A stretch of 64,000 nt of DNA from Zingiber officinale (GCF_018446385.1 NC_055987.1:31688202-31752201), one strand, 5' to 3'; positions 24,202 to 35,467 are shown, counted from the first letter of the stretch. Numbers and translations: made by a program. The notes: a model not told the origin generated them from the letters alone.

Positions 24202-25379
24202 GGTATTTTTCACACACTTCATCTTTGATTTGGTGGTCATGTTTACCATACGTGTCAGTTAATTCCCAAGAGCTATATTTTTTTGTTTCACTTTTATTGT
24301 TAGCTATATGAGCACAACATGCTATGCTTTTGATTTATTATTACAGCTATTTATCAGAAAGGAGAATTATTGGTACACTTTTGATTGTTTAATTATAGGC
24401 TCTCTTAGTTGGAAGCAAGTGTAGTGCTGATTGTGTAGGAGTGATTTGTAACCCTTATTATTATTTATTAGTTTTTGCACAATTTTTTATGTTGGATCCA
24501 TTGCTGTCTAGTTGATTTTTATTTGCTCTTTTTGTTTCTTTAAGTTCACTTCCATTTGCAATCTCTTCATATATTAGTGACTAATGGTTGGTTGCTGTTC
24601 CTGGATTTGTTATAGCGCTATTGGTTGTTTCTACTAAAGAAAGTTAACTTTTATCAGGAATATTCTTCTGTGATCTTCCTACACAATTGAGAGACTTTGT
24701 AAAACCAAAGTAACTAATTTATTAGGTTGAAATGATAGATAGATGAGTGATCTCAGTCTTGGCATGACTAACATTTTTTTTTTATGTTCAAAACCTTTCA
24801 TTTTGTTTTGTATGGTTCTCTCTAAGAGCATGGACCTAGTTATCTTTTGACAACTGAATATGATTCTTTCTTCACATTATCGCAAATAACTTTCTTACCT
24901 TGTGAATCACTGAAGATCCTTATTGCAAGCATTGAAGTAAGCATTGATGTGGTTGAGATAAATGATGAATAGGTCTTTTTAAGCATTCAAATTAGTCATC
25001 TTGTTACCCGGTGCTCTTACTACTTTTTCAACTATGATTTTGGTCTTGATTTACTAATATATTATTTATGTGTTTTTACAGTTTACAAATCTCAAGTACT
25101 CCAGAGTTGAAATTGATGAAGTGCGGTTCGAGTGGGTTGAATGCATGCTAGATTACATTTGAGATAGTTGTACCTTAATGTGTTAACAGAATGTTATACT
25201 TTGATTTTGATATCTATTAGTTAGCTTTTGATGTAAAAAGAATGTTTGGGTATTTTATGGATATTGTTGTAAGAAGATTATTTATATAATTTGTGAATAT
25301 TTGTGTATTTTATGGATATTATTGAATGAAGAATATTTGTACAATTTGTGAATATTTGTGTATTTTTTTTTGTTATTGT
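24202..25379. other. CACTA element 1 interior, T-rich, last exon-like piece at 25081-25162
   Basis: Mostly intron-like sequence. After an acceptor-like TTTTTACAG at 25080, a short frame at 25081-25162 encodes 'FTNLKYSRVEIDEVRFEWVE' and ends in TGA; it may be a last exon of a captured gene or of the element. The tail repeats 'TTTGTGAATATTTGTGTATTTTATGGATATT' type words (25240-25370), which also occur in element 2 near 30480-30620. Confidence 0.4.
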
Positions 25380-26113
25380 CGGTTTTAAAATCAAATCTGT
25401 GCTGTTAGAAAAAATACATATTACATCGGTTTTCCACCGATGTAAAACCGGTGTTATAAAGTAATATTACATCGGTCATTTACCGCTGCCAAAACTGGTG
25501 TTATTAACATACTATATTACATCGGTTTTACACCGTGTATGAAACGGTATCGTTAAGTGATACTACACCGGTTAATAACCGATTCGAAAACCGGTGTCGT
25601 TAAGTGATACTACACCGGTTTTAACCCGATGTCTAAAATGTCAGACTTTTAACATCGGCTTCATAGACATCGGTCGAAAATCAAATAGACACCGGTGGAA
25701 AACCGATGTCTATGAGCGATTTTGTTGTAGTGTCGGCGCCGACGGAGAACCTTCTGGAGATGCCCTATTGCCCTTGTAAAGCATCAGACGGTCCGACGGA
25801 TAAGATCTTTGGCTGCCCGCCGCCGGAGACACCGAGCGGAATATCCTCGATGGGAAGTGAACCTCATATTGCCCCACGCAGACGCCTCGAAGAGTCGAAG
25901 GGCTCTGCCTCTCTGGCTCTCTGCAGCGGGTGCGTGCGGCGTGCCTCAGAGGAGTCGGAGCCGAGAGAAAGCAAAAAAGGGTTTAGACTTTAGCGTAGCC
26001 TTTTACCATTGTGTTTTTATATAATAATAAAAAAAAATTTTGGGCCCCTTCCTGGGTCGGGCCTGAGGCGGTCGCCTCTCTCGCCTCGTGAAAGGTCCGG
26101 CCCTGGTTCTTCT

Positions 26114-27479
26114 CTTTTGCTTCTTCTTTCATATCTTCTCTTCTATGTTTTCCTCAAAAGCAACCGTCTTCCTTTTATTTTTTCCAGCAAACAGTATTTT
26201 ACAAGTAGCTCTTTTTCCCCTTTGTCCAACCATTGTTTCTTTGTCCAACCATAGCAGAAACAAGAGTAAATTGTTCCTTTATTCTTTCATGTTTCATTAA
26301 TTGAAGGAGAGTTGTAAAGTATAAATTTTATGTTATTAGGTTGCTAATTAGGATGTTAGATCGGAATGACGGTCTCATATGTAGAAATGATAAATATTAT
26401 GAGGAAGCGAGATCACAAATAATTTTTTAATTTTGAGTCATAGATAAGTTCTGGGGATCGACGAATTGCTAATTCAACTAGAACCAAGGGCTAAGATTAA
26501 AATTTTTAAATTTAAGTTTATTTTCAGCTCCTTAAATTTGAAATTTAGGTTTATGAATTTTTAAAATTGACCTATACTAATGTTTGGAATTTTAAAAAAT
26601 TTCAATTTATATATCTATTTTTAAGTATCTTCTAATTTTTAGAGTTAAATAATTTGATTTTGTATTGTATTAATTTTTTAAATTTATTGAATTCACTTCA
26701 TTAGTTGAAAATCATGACTATACCACTGTATGTCACAGAGTAATTTTTTTTTGAAGCTTCAAATTAGGGTTAGTAATTTGGTGAAAAGATGTCTTATTAT
26801 TTTCTCCACCACTTCATCAATGTGAAAAGTCATTTGCTTCCATTTACAATTAGATATTGATATAATCACCTGATGATGTGCTTAAACTCTAATATATATA
26901 TAACCAACTAGATATGGCTGAGCTTGCATTCCTTAACATCTCTTAAATTCGCTATCGGAGTGAAAAATGTGAAGCGCTTTGAGGGTTACTATTTCTTTTC
27001 ATTGTTATTGTCAACAGCAATCTTTGCGCATCGAATTACTCTTCTTTTTTTTTTTTTCCTGATGAGTTACATGATAAAACTTGATGTTCTCCTTGTGATT
27101 AGGCCTTTCATATTTCCCAATTCATTTTCAGTGATAAAAAAAAGGGGATTTTAGTACTAGCACTATTTCAATCTCAATAAGATTCCCAGCCAATTGGCTG
27201 AGCAAGAGCATCATATTCTGTCCATGACATGACTAGTTCCTTTTGATACTACCATCATTTTTCATCATCATGTGGCAACAAAAAAAATGATTCGCTCATT
27301 CCAATATCCTCACCAATCCGTCCCTAGACTAACACGAAAGACCTAAATCACAGTGGCTACTAGCCGCTAGTACAGGTGGCCAAGATATGAGAATCGGTTG
27401 CACATCTCTTATTTTGTCTATTAATCTTTATGCAAGGCTAATCGCTAGTAATATTTGAATCAATTAAATCATTTGATAT
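26114..27479. other. AT-rich spacer, no gene seen
   Basis: This is the flank of the hAT element, with homopolymer and AT-rich words and no domain-bearing frame. It ends where a Copia LTR begins at 27480. Confidence 0.5.
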
Positions 27480-27681
27480 TGTTAGTATATGATAAATTAT
27501 TATTATATAAATGTAGATTAGTCTTTTATTATTACTTTAGTGTCTATTTATATTTCCTTTTCATCTGTAAATATAAATTTTTTGTAATATAATTTGTTAG
27601 TTTCTTTTTATGACTACCTCTTTCTCTCTTTTTCTTTGTGTGGTTTCTTGCATTCTATTTGCATTATTTGCTTTGTTTACA
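27480..27681 (+). repeat. Short Copia LTR followed by a primer-binding-site-like word
   Basis: It starts TGTTAGTATATGATAAATTA and ends TTTGTTTACA; about 202 bp. It is followed at once by TAGTATCAAAGTC, a degenerate form of the initiator-methionine tRNA primer-binding site TGGTATCAGAGC. A related LTR lies at 44159-44302. It is therefore the 5' LTR of a decayed plus-strand Copia element whose protease (about 31003), integrase and later pol pieces lie to the right. Confidence 0.7.
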
Positions 27682-28314
27682 TAGTATCAAAGTCAATAAA
27701 TCTCCTCATCTTCTCTCTTGATGAACTGTGGAATAATTTTATTTTCAGAATTCTTTGTCGCGGATGTATAAGAATTATATTTTCTCGAGTTTCAACTATT
27801 AGATCACCTTGAAACTTTGAGAGGTTCCTCACACCCAGGCTGCATTTTGAACGGTGAAAATCGGATTTTGAGATAGTTAAGTTCACTTGACGATCGAAAA
27901 ACATGAATATTAATTATGCCATCACTACAAGAAAAACTCTCATAGACATCGGTGGAACAACAACGGTTTTAAGTAAAAACCGATGTCTTTGAGTATTTTA
28001 TACCGGTTTTTCTAAAAATCGGTGTCTATAAGCGTTGATTTTCGCTCATAGACATCGGTTTTTTAAGCCGATGTCTATGAGCGTCTTTTTTTTGTTAATA
28101 GACACCGATTTTAACAACGATTTTTAAAACCCGGTGTCTATGATAAAATAAAATAATCTAATTTTTCCACCAATACTTAGCCGAAATTTACAACACTTCA
28201 CTCTTCCCCCCAAACCTAAACCTATATCGCGCCGTCCACCGTATATCGTCGCGACGCCGCCACCACTTTCCTCCTCGCCTCATCTCCCTCTTCCCCTTCC
28301 TAGATCTACGAAAG

Positions 28315-28455
28315 ATGGCATCTTTTTCGTGGACGGAGGAGGATGTGCTACGGTGCTGCGGTAGCAAGCGTTTCGCCAAGGAGCTCGCCTCCGCCTGGCC
28401 GTTTTCCGACCTCCACCACGTAATCCAATCCGCCCATGGGATCTGGTTCAATAAG
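28315..28455 (+). pseudogene. Captured exon 1 of a TTL (OHCU decarboxylase/HIU hydrolase) gene
   Basis: The ATG at 28315 opens MASFSWTEEDVLRCCGSKRF, followed by a segment ending HGIWFNK before a donor GT at 28456. It resembles the N-terminus of plant TTL, the bifunctional allantoin synthase of uric acid breakdown, where a '..CCGS..FA...' motif and '..A..IWFN' occur in the same spacing at the start of the OHCU decarboxylase domain. Only 47 codons are present; the catalytic histidine and the whole transthyretin-like domain are absent. If spliced to the next acceptor (29037), the frame meets a TAA at 29043-29045 after two codons. It lies in CACTA element 2. Confidence 0.7.
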
Positions 28456-29049
28456 GTCGCACCTTTGACCTCTTCTTCTACCTCTTTCTCTTTTTCAGTG
28501 TTTCTTTTTTATTCTTCCTTCCAACCTCACCACCTTTCTTCTTCCATAATTCTATCTTTATATTTGCTTTTGTTTTCTTTAATATGAATCTCTTATTTCT
28601 GCCCCGTTGTTGTTTTGGTGCTCGATCATCTGGTAAATCTCATTTCTTTTTCCCCTATAATTTAATCCATTTATCAAAGGTATACTTTCCGATCTGAAAT
28701 TTGTCTTCCATCGTATTGTTGTTTTGTTTTCGATCCTTAGGTTCTATCGCTTTTTTTTCTCAATTTTAACTTATGCGGCTACTTTGATTTGATTTGGTGA
28801 AGAAAAAGTGGAGTTTTCTACTGAGATTTGATGGGTTCTCTGTCTATGATGGAGCGAGAGCTGAATTCGTCTCGAGTTTGATGGTATTTGTTTAGCGTTT
28901 AGTTTGGCGATTGTTGAGTTGCTTTTCTTTTTGTATCTGGAAGACGAGATCGATTATTTCTCATCTAGTGGCGATGCTACTTATTTTGAGACATTTAATG
29001 ATGTCTTTAACCGTGTGTTTGATGTCTGTTGTGTAGAATACCTAAGGAA

Positions 29050-29560
29050 ATGGTGAAGGCTGTTGCTGTCTTGGGTAACAGTGAGGGTGTTAAGGGCACA
29101 ATTTACTTCGTCCAGGAAGGAGATGGTGAGAAATCTCTTGAAATACTACTTGTGGAATGCTAAATTCCTTTCAGATCTAGGGTTTCAACTTCAACCATTT
29201 TGATTTTTTTGTGAATTTGTGATCCGATCTGATTTTGGGATGTAAATCTCTGTGATAGTTCCAACCACCGTCACCGGATCCATCACTGGCCTCAAGCTTG
29301 GGCTTCATGGCTTCCATGTGCATGCTCTTGGAGACACCACCAATGGATGCATGTCAACTGGTAAAATTATTTACCTTTTCCTTCATGGCGATCTACTGAG
29401 TTGCAAGTTTCTGATTGAAAGGATTAAATTACTGATTATGTACTCATGCTCTTGTATATTGTAGGGCCTCATTTTAATCCTGTTGGAAAGGAACATGGTG
29501 CTCCTGAAGATGAAAACCGACATGCTGGTGATCTAGGCAATGCCATTGCTAGCGAGGATG
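29050..29560 (+). pseudogene. Captured first exons of a cytosolic Cu/Zn superoxide dismutase gene
   Basis: The exons are 29050-29125 ([20 protein letters not shown]...), 29259-29360 ([27 protein letters not shown]) and 29465-29560 ([20 protein letters not shown]...), in one frame across GT-AG introns. A 13-nt leader piece (29037-29049) follows an acceptor. The first copper histidines (GFHVH), the bridging histidine (HFN), the zinc ligands (EHG.., RHAGD) and one disulphide cysteine (NGC) are kept. The C-terminal third, with the last copper histidine, the active-site arginine and the second cysteine, is missing. The family enzyme is about 152 aa; about 91 codons are here. Splicing on to the next captured exon (29688) would give a stop after two codons, so only a truncated product could be made. 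It lies in CACTA element 2. Confidence 0.93.
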
Positions 29561-29687
29561 GTAAGTTGCTTTATCATCAGCTCATGATGTTACTTTTGTT
29601 ATCTATTTTTACCCATATTTACTATAACTCTCGTAACAGAAAAAAAATCAAACTATGGCTTGATCAACATTTTTTACTGCTTCTCAG

Positions 29688-30370
29688 GATACTGATTGGT
29701 TGCAAGTTCAATGGTACTATTCCTGTTGAACTAGGCAATCTATCCCAGCTCCAGACCTTGTTAGGATGTAATTTCCACTGTCTTACTATTTTTTTGCTAG
29801 CTGAGGAACAAGAGTCTAATGATTCAAACCTGTGTCACAGATCATTAAATGCAAACCATTTTACTGGTAGAATACCTGCATCCCTGGGTAGGCTCGCCGA
29901 CCTCATATGGCTAGACCTGGCAAACAATCACCTCAGTTTTCCATGCATGATCAAATACAAAACTTACACGGTGAAGAATTAACGATGATGAAATATGTTC
30001 TTATCAGACACTTGAACAAGAATCATCTCTCAGGTCCAATTCCACTGAGCCTTTTCAGCTCTAGCATGAATGCTAAACATATGTAAGATATATCAGCTCT
30101 ATTGCCACCTGAAGCTTCCTTGTAATAGGCTCTCTGCATACTAACTACTTGTTTGCATTCAGACTGCTTGACAGCAATAACCTTTCTGGGGTTATTCCAG
30201 AATCAATTGGACTTCTTCAGAAACTCAAAGTTTTGTGAGTGCTTGCTATTAATTTCCTTTTCATCAAACTGTTTGTTTATATCTTTCTTGTGCTTTTCTT
30301 AGACGGCTAGACCGCAATAATTTGATTGGACTAGTTCCTCAAAGTATCAGCAATCTTACAAGACTCAAAA
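29688..30370 (+). pseudogene. Captured ectodomain exons of an LRR-VIII-1 type receptor kinase
   Basis: Exon-like blocks at about 29688-29769, 29841-29936, 30008-30082, 30163-30234 and from 30303 encode consecutive leucine-rich repeats: [75 protein letters not shown] and LDRNNLIGLVPQSISNLT. The order and exon breaks fit the LRR-VIII-1 group (relatives of HPCA1 and neighbouring receptor kinases), where each repeat sits on a short exon. No transmembrane or kinase part is present. It lies downstream of the SOD exons in CACTA element 2, in the same orientation but out of frame with them. Confidence 0.8.
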
Positions 30371-31002
30371 GTGCTATAAGTGATTTCTGGAATCAATGAG
30401 ATCAAAAAACTGCACAGAGGAAGAAGGATAACGTTGGCATCAGTAAGAAGAATATTTGTGCACTATCTATTACCTTTTGATGTTGTAAGAAGAATAGTTA
30501 TGTGTAATTTGTGGATACTGACTTGATGTGCACAATATCTATTATCTTTTTATGTTGTAAGAAGAATATTTATGTGTTGGTTATATGGATATTGACTTGG
30601 TGTGTTTAGATACATTGATGCATTTTTATTTGTGATTTTCTTAGTGAATTAATAATATTAACTTAATTTTATGATTTTCTTGGTGATAATATTGGGTTTT
30701 CACTATTTCGGAAATTGAATTTGTGTCGTTAAACAATACTGATATTATATCGATTTTCCACCGCTGCAAAACCGGTGTCATTAACTAATATTACATCGGT
30801 CGTATACCGCTGCCAAAACTGGTGTTATTAACATATAATATTACATCGGTTTTACACCCGATGTCGTTAAGTGATACTACACAGGTTTTAACCCGATGTC
30901 TAAAATGACAAACCTTTTACATCGCCTTCATAGACATCGGTCGAAAATGTAATAGACATTGGTGGAAAACCGATGTCTCTGAGGGTTTTTGTTGTAGTGC
31001 AT

Positions 31003-31349
31003 CTCTATGGAAATCCGGTAGTCAATCACAACAATGATTCCTTAAACTTGGAGCACCTAACATGGCTGCAGCAGTTCCACTTATAGACTCTAGAGTGACT
31101 CAATCATCCAATGCCATAATCGATGCTCTTACATTCAGTTTCAAAAGTTCCTTGCATCTTAGGCACATACTATGTATGCCTCTTCTCACATAGGTTTGCC
31201 TTCTAGTGGTACCTTAGGTATACATTTCCCTATCTGAATCCTTGAATCTAGAGCTTCGCATCATATGTCACCTAATGTCAATTCTTTTATATCTATAAAT
31301 TCATCTCCTTCAGTGTCGGTCATGACCATTGATGATTCTCCCATGTCAT
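31003..31349 (+). pseudogene. Copia gag/protease remnant
   Basis: A plus-strand reading at about 31240-31280 gives ILESRASHHMSPNVNSF, a degraded copy of the Copia protease signature (D-S-G-A-S-H-H-M). The catalytic Asp is replaced by Glu and the Gly by Arg. The frame is broken upstream and is cut at 31345-31349 by insertion of a solo LTR (duplication GTCAT). It continues at 38700 with '..SICISNLSLSNVYYMPNL', typical of the region between protease and integrase. Confidence 0.75.
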
Positions 31350-31674
31350 TGTTAGTGCAGTTGATATTAATGATTGAACCTGAGTTTTGATGAATGACAA
31401 GTGGATTAAAGTTAGATGTATTATTATCTAACATTTCTACCAAGTGTGCAGGACTTGATTGGTCTAAAACCAGGCTAAAATCTAGTTAGGTCTGGAGGAC
31501 CTGATAGCTAGTGTAGAAGTACAGATAGGTTAAGGAGTGACCCGATATTTGGTGAAAGTCCGGTTAAGTCCACGGGACCTGATAGCTGGCCGAAGTCCAG
31601 TTGGATTTGCGGACCTGACAACTAGCGAGAAGACCTGATGGACTGAGATAAAGTCAACCGATTTTGCAAGGTAA

Positions 31675-33507
31675 TGTTGGGAATTTCGGGCCGTAAAAAT
31701 CACTTTTTCGCGTTGCGGAAACCCCGATTCTCATGCCACCGGATCCGTGCGAAGTAAAATAAAAAAAATATTACGTGTACGAGTTTCTAATTTAGATTTA
31801 CACTAAATCTACAAAGGAAAAAAGGATTTACCCTCGATGCGATGCCCTTCGCAATCCCGCTCGTCCAACGGTTCGCCGGATCTTGAGATCGTCAAGTGTA
31901 CGATCCTCTGGAAGTATCCACACGAACAAACTAGGTGGAGAAGACCAAACAAAGGTGTGCTAGCACCTTAGATGGTTCGGCCAAGGAGGAGGACAGGGAG
32001 AGCAAGAAGAGAGGAAGAAGGAGGAATGAATGCCTTGAATGAAAATCAAATTTTCATCCACACCATAAGTGGTCGACCACTTAATGGAGCTGTAACCTCC
32101 ATTCTCATTTAATGTGGCCATTAAAGAGGAGATTTGTAACCTCCATGAGGTGGTACATACATGTGCTAAACATGATGATGTGGCATATCATCATTAGGTC
32201 ACTTAATGTCAACTCACAAATGAGGTGGCAAATAGTCAAGTCAAACTTGACTCTTCCTCTTCCTCTCAAGTCAAGTCAAACTTGACATTATAACTCTCAT
32301 GGTTGATCAAATCCAACCATTTGATTCAAGACAATTTAATATAATGGATCTAATTCATTTAATTAAATTGATTCAATGAGTCATAATCTAAATTAGACTC
32401 ATTGAACACATGAATCAAATTGAGTCCAACTCAATTAGTTCAATTAGGATTACTCTTAATCCAATTTGATTCATCACATGAATCTAATCCTCTTGGTTCA
32501 TCATATGAATCTAATCTCCATCTAATTATTTTTTGTGTGTGACCCTATAGGTTCTTATAATGTTGACAATGCTCCTAAACCAATTTAGAAGCACAAGTAA
32601 TGAGCGGTATCTAGCAACACATCATTACTACCTAAGTTATAAGAATGTTGAGATCCAACATCACCTTGTGACTACTAATTGTGACTCCTCACAATATATG
32701 ACGTTGTCCTTCTATCCTAGACATCTAGATTGATCAATGTGAGATATAGACCGTGTCATCCTCTGACCAATCTAAATCTTGAACTCCAAGTAGACTCAGT
32801 CAATCAAATGAGCTCAATATCTCATATTGACTCATTTGGGCATGGCCATGCACTTCGTGGTCTCACTCTATCAAGAATATCGATGTCTCTCCCGTCATAT
32901 AGGAGGGATAGATCTCATCTACATCACTCACATCCCTCCGCATAATTCGTTACATACCCAGTAATCGCCTTTATAGTCCACCCAGTTACGAGTGACGTTT
33001 GACGAAGCCAAAGTACGTAACTCCTTATGTAGGGATCCATGGTGACTTCAGGTCCAAGAACTAGTAGTCATACTAATAGCCACATGAGAAAGTATATGAC
33101 ACTCATATAACGATCCATGATACTTTCTCATGGCGGGTCATTCAGTATACATTCTCCAATGCATACCCATGTGTCAACTTGATATCTCCATATCCATGAC
33201 TTGTGAGATCAAGTCATCGAGTTGACCTACATGCTAGTCTCGACGCATTAACATTGTCCCTGAATGTTAATACTCGACTAGGAATGATTAAGAGTAGTGT
33301 TCCCTATATCATCTTACTATCGATTCAACCAATCGATTGATATAGGTAAGAACCTTCTACTCAAGGACGCTATTATACTTAGTTATTTGGCACTAATACA
33401 AATAAGTATAATAACCAAAACAAATGCCTTTATTTATATACAAGAATATGATACAACGAGTCCATACAACAATCATCAAATGATTGACTCTAGGGCTCTA
33501 ACTAACA
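31675..33507. mobile_element. Solo LTR, 1.8 kb, TSD GGTAA
   Basis: It starts TGTTGGGAATTTCGGG and ends CTCTAACTAACA, with the direct repeat GGTAA at 31670-31674 and 33508-33512. No primer-binding site or coding sequence lies inside. The length and the TGTTGGG... head are reminiscent of long Copia LTRs of the Angela type, but this is inference. Short frames inside have no domain. It is nested in the solo LTR 31350-38694. Confidence 0.88.
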
Positions 33508-34363
33508 GGTAAGTTACTGGAGGAGAGTGTTCCAGTGAGGATGAGTCCCAATTTGGGATTTTAGGCTTAGGTTCAATTTAGGTCTATTTTGAAAATCTAA
33601 ATTGAGGCTTTGAGATAGGATTTAATTACTAAACTGTTTATTTTTATTGTGCTAATTTCGTCTTGCGGGATATACTTTGTTTTGTTGGACTAACACATTT
33701 TGCAGGATGAAAAGAGCATAAAATGCCTCGGGTAAACAATACCTAAGGCGCATTCCATGCAAAGGAAGGCACCTTGAGCTAGGCGATGGAAGGTGCTTTT
33801 GAGAGCCTGGAAGGCGCCTTCGGTCGGATAATGCATAAGACCTCGACGATGATAAAGCACTATTTTCTCGGGATAAAACTTTGCCTATGGAAGGCGCCTC
33901 TAGTGCTATGGAAGGCGCCTTCAACACTTTATAAAAGAAAGCTTCGAACAATGCAATGTACACAACTCTTCTATAAACTTTTGCATATCCATTCGAGCTT
34001 CGATCACTCCAACTTAGTGCTGCTGCTCTGCTACGACACTGCTGCATCCAACTACTACTGAGGAGTCATCCAACACTGAGTTTGATCCGATTATCTACAA
34101 GTGTTGGGTAATGGAGTTTTTTTTGTGTACTTAATTATTACTTAAAAGGAAAGTGTAGCATGTTACACTTATCCTATCTTTTCTATTGTATTCGTTCCCT
34201 CTTCCGGCGGTTCCGGTTGAGGATTAATATAGTGAATTGCCCATCAATATAGTCCATGGGATTTTCGATTTTGGAGTAAGAGTCGCCAAAGGCTCCGAAC
34301 CAAGTAACCGATCGAGTTCTTGCTTGTTTTGTTTTTGTATTTAGTTTTTCACTGCGTACTTAT

Positions 34364-35467
34364 TGTTGGACCCCGTGGTAGTTTTGATGTGATCAACCAA
34401 ATTTAGGTTAGGTCTTGTTTAGCTGATCCCTGTGTCTAAGTGTGCAGGAGCTTAGGAGCGCAGGAAATCAAGCGGAAGACGCAGCTAGCAAGAAGGACGA
34501 CACGGGAAGGGAGCCGACGGGCTCGGTGCGTCCAAAGGACGAGAGAGCTGCGGAAGAGTACTCCGGTGGGCGAGAAGAACGTGCGCGGCGTTCGAGGGAC
34601 GTAAAGCCGGGACGGAAGACTGCTCGAGGAGAAGGCCGGGAACTGGGTTCGGGTGAGCCCTATTCCGGATGGCCGAAATCATCCAAGGAAGCCGAACCAG
34701 AACAAGTCAACTGGAAGTTGACTTGTCAATGGTCCGGTCGACCGAACACCCTGATCGGTCGACCGAACCCCTTTGTATCAAAACACGGCCATTGGTGACA
34801 CGTCAGCATCACATCAGCCAGCGGTGAAGTGATCGGTCGACCGAACCTCCTGATCAGTCGACCGAACCGAAGTTTATCCAGAGACTCAGTCGAGTAATTT
34901 GATCGGGCCAAGCCAACTCAGCTAGAGATCGTTGGCCGATCGGTCGACCGAACATAAGGATCGGTCGACCGAATCCAAGCTCGATTCACAGAGACTGCAC
35001 CTGGACGGAAGACTGGGCAGGTACAACAGGTTCGGTCGACCGAACCTAGGGATCGGTCAACCGATCCCTCTCGAGTCAAAACCTGATCCCGAAGATCAGG
35101 TCATCCGATAAGCTCTAGAACCCTATATAAAGGAGGGTCTCGGGCAGCTTTAGAACACAACGAGAACAACGTAAACGAACGAAAAAACAACTCTTGTACT
35201 CTCATTCTCTTAGCAACTACTATGCTGTCAAAGTATAAAAGGCTTCTCCGCCTTCATAGAAGGAGACTCTTTTAGTGCGCCTTTCCATCGCTTTGGATTA
35301 ACAACCGTCTCGGTTGTAACCAAGTCACATAGCTGAGTTTTATTTCTTTTCTGTTATTTTGTTTTGTTATTAAGTGTTGCTTTATTTTAGAGTTGAAAAG
35401 CTTTGAGGAGGGTAACTTTCAGTTTCAGGCAATTCACCCCCTCTTGCCGGTCCCCGCTGCACCAACA
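34364..35467 (+). repeat. 5' LTR of Copia family B with paired GGTCGACC dyads
   Basis: Pairs of a GATCGGTCGACCGAAC-type dyad, separated by about 7 nt, occur near 34734-34768, 34832-34867, 34940-34974 and 35030-35065. The 3' LTR repeats this pattern but has one additional unit in its last cluster (about 38158-38215). These dyads lie upstream of the TATA box. Confidence 0.85.

Larger units (their letters stand above)
19975..25732. mobile_element. CACTA element 1 (Pack-CACTA) carrying serine racemase and BUD13-like exons
   Basis: It begins CACTACAACAAAAACCC and ends GTTGTAGTG, with the 3-bp duplication TCG at 19972-19974 and 25733-25735. Subterminal arrays of 'CCGATGTCTATGAG' and 'ACCGGTTTT' words in both orientations fill 19990-20190 and 25380-25730; such repeats are typical of CACTA transposase-binding regions. 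No CACTA transposase (TnpA/TnpD) is present. Instead the interior holds captured exons in plus orientation: serine racemase (20984-21678), an unidentified exon (23108-23216) and BUD13-like exons (23952-24201). It is the same family as the element at 27923-30999 and is inserted inside the hAT element. Confidence 0.93.
16015..26105. mobile_element. hAT DNA transposon, 10.1 kb, TSD GTTCTTCT, hosting a CACTA element
   Basis: The left end is CAGAGCCGTACCT and the right end, read inward on the minus strand, is CAGGGCCGGACCT: a 13-bp terminal inverted repeat with two mismatches. A perfect 8-bp direct repeat GTTCTTCT lies at 16007-16014 and 26106-26113, the hAT signature. The CAGGGCCGG-type end is typical of the ZMYM1-like (TTF zinc finger, DUF4371) branch of hAT elements. 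Transcription of the transposase runs on the minus strand. The 5758-bp CACTA element at 19975-25732 separates the hAT promoter end (25733-26105) from the transposase gene, which also carries stops and frameshifts, so the copy is dead. Confidence 0.92.
27923..30999. mobile_element. CACTA element 2 (Pack-CACTA) carrying TTL, Cu/Zn SOD and LRR receptor kinase exons
   Basis: It begins CACTACAAGAAAAACTC and ends TTGTTGTAGTG, with the 3-bp duplication CAT at 27920-27922 and 31000-31002. Its ends and subterminal 'CCGATGTCTATGAG' arrays (27945-28145 and 30745-30990) match CACTA element 1. No transposase is present. The interior holds exons of three unrelated genes, all in plus orientation and with splice sites: TTL exon 1 (28315-28455), three Cu/Zn superoxide dismutase exons (29050-29560) and LRR receptor kinase exons (29688-30370). 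This makes it a compact multi-gene Pack-CACTA element of 3077 bp. Confidence 0.94.

Noticed and set aside
28315-29560. A fused TTL-superoxide dismutase protein
   Set aside because: Following the visible splice sites gives a stop at 29043-29045, so a fusion frame is not supported.
34726-34911. Minus-strand frame rich in GRP/FGRPI repeats (also 37858-38227)
   Set aside because: The repeats are translations of the GGTCGACC dyads in LTRs, not a protein family.
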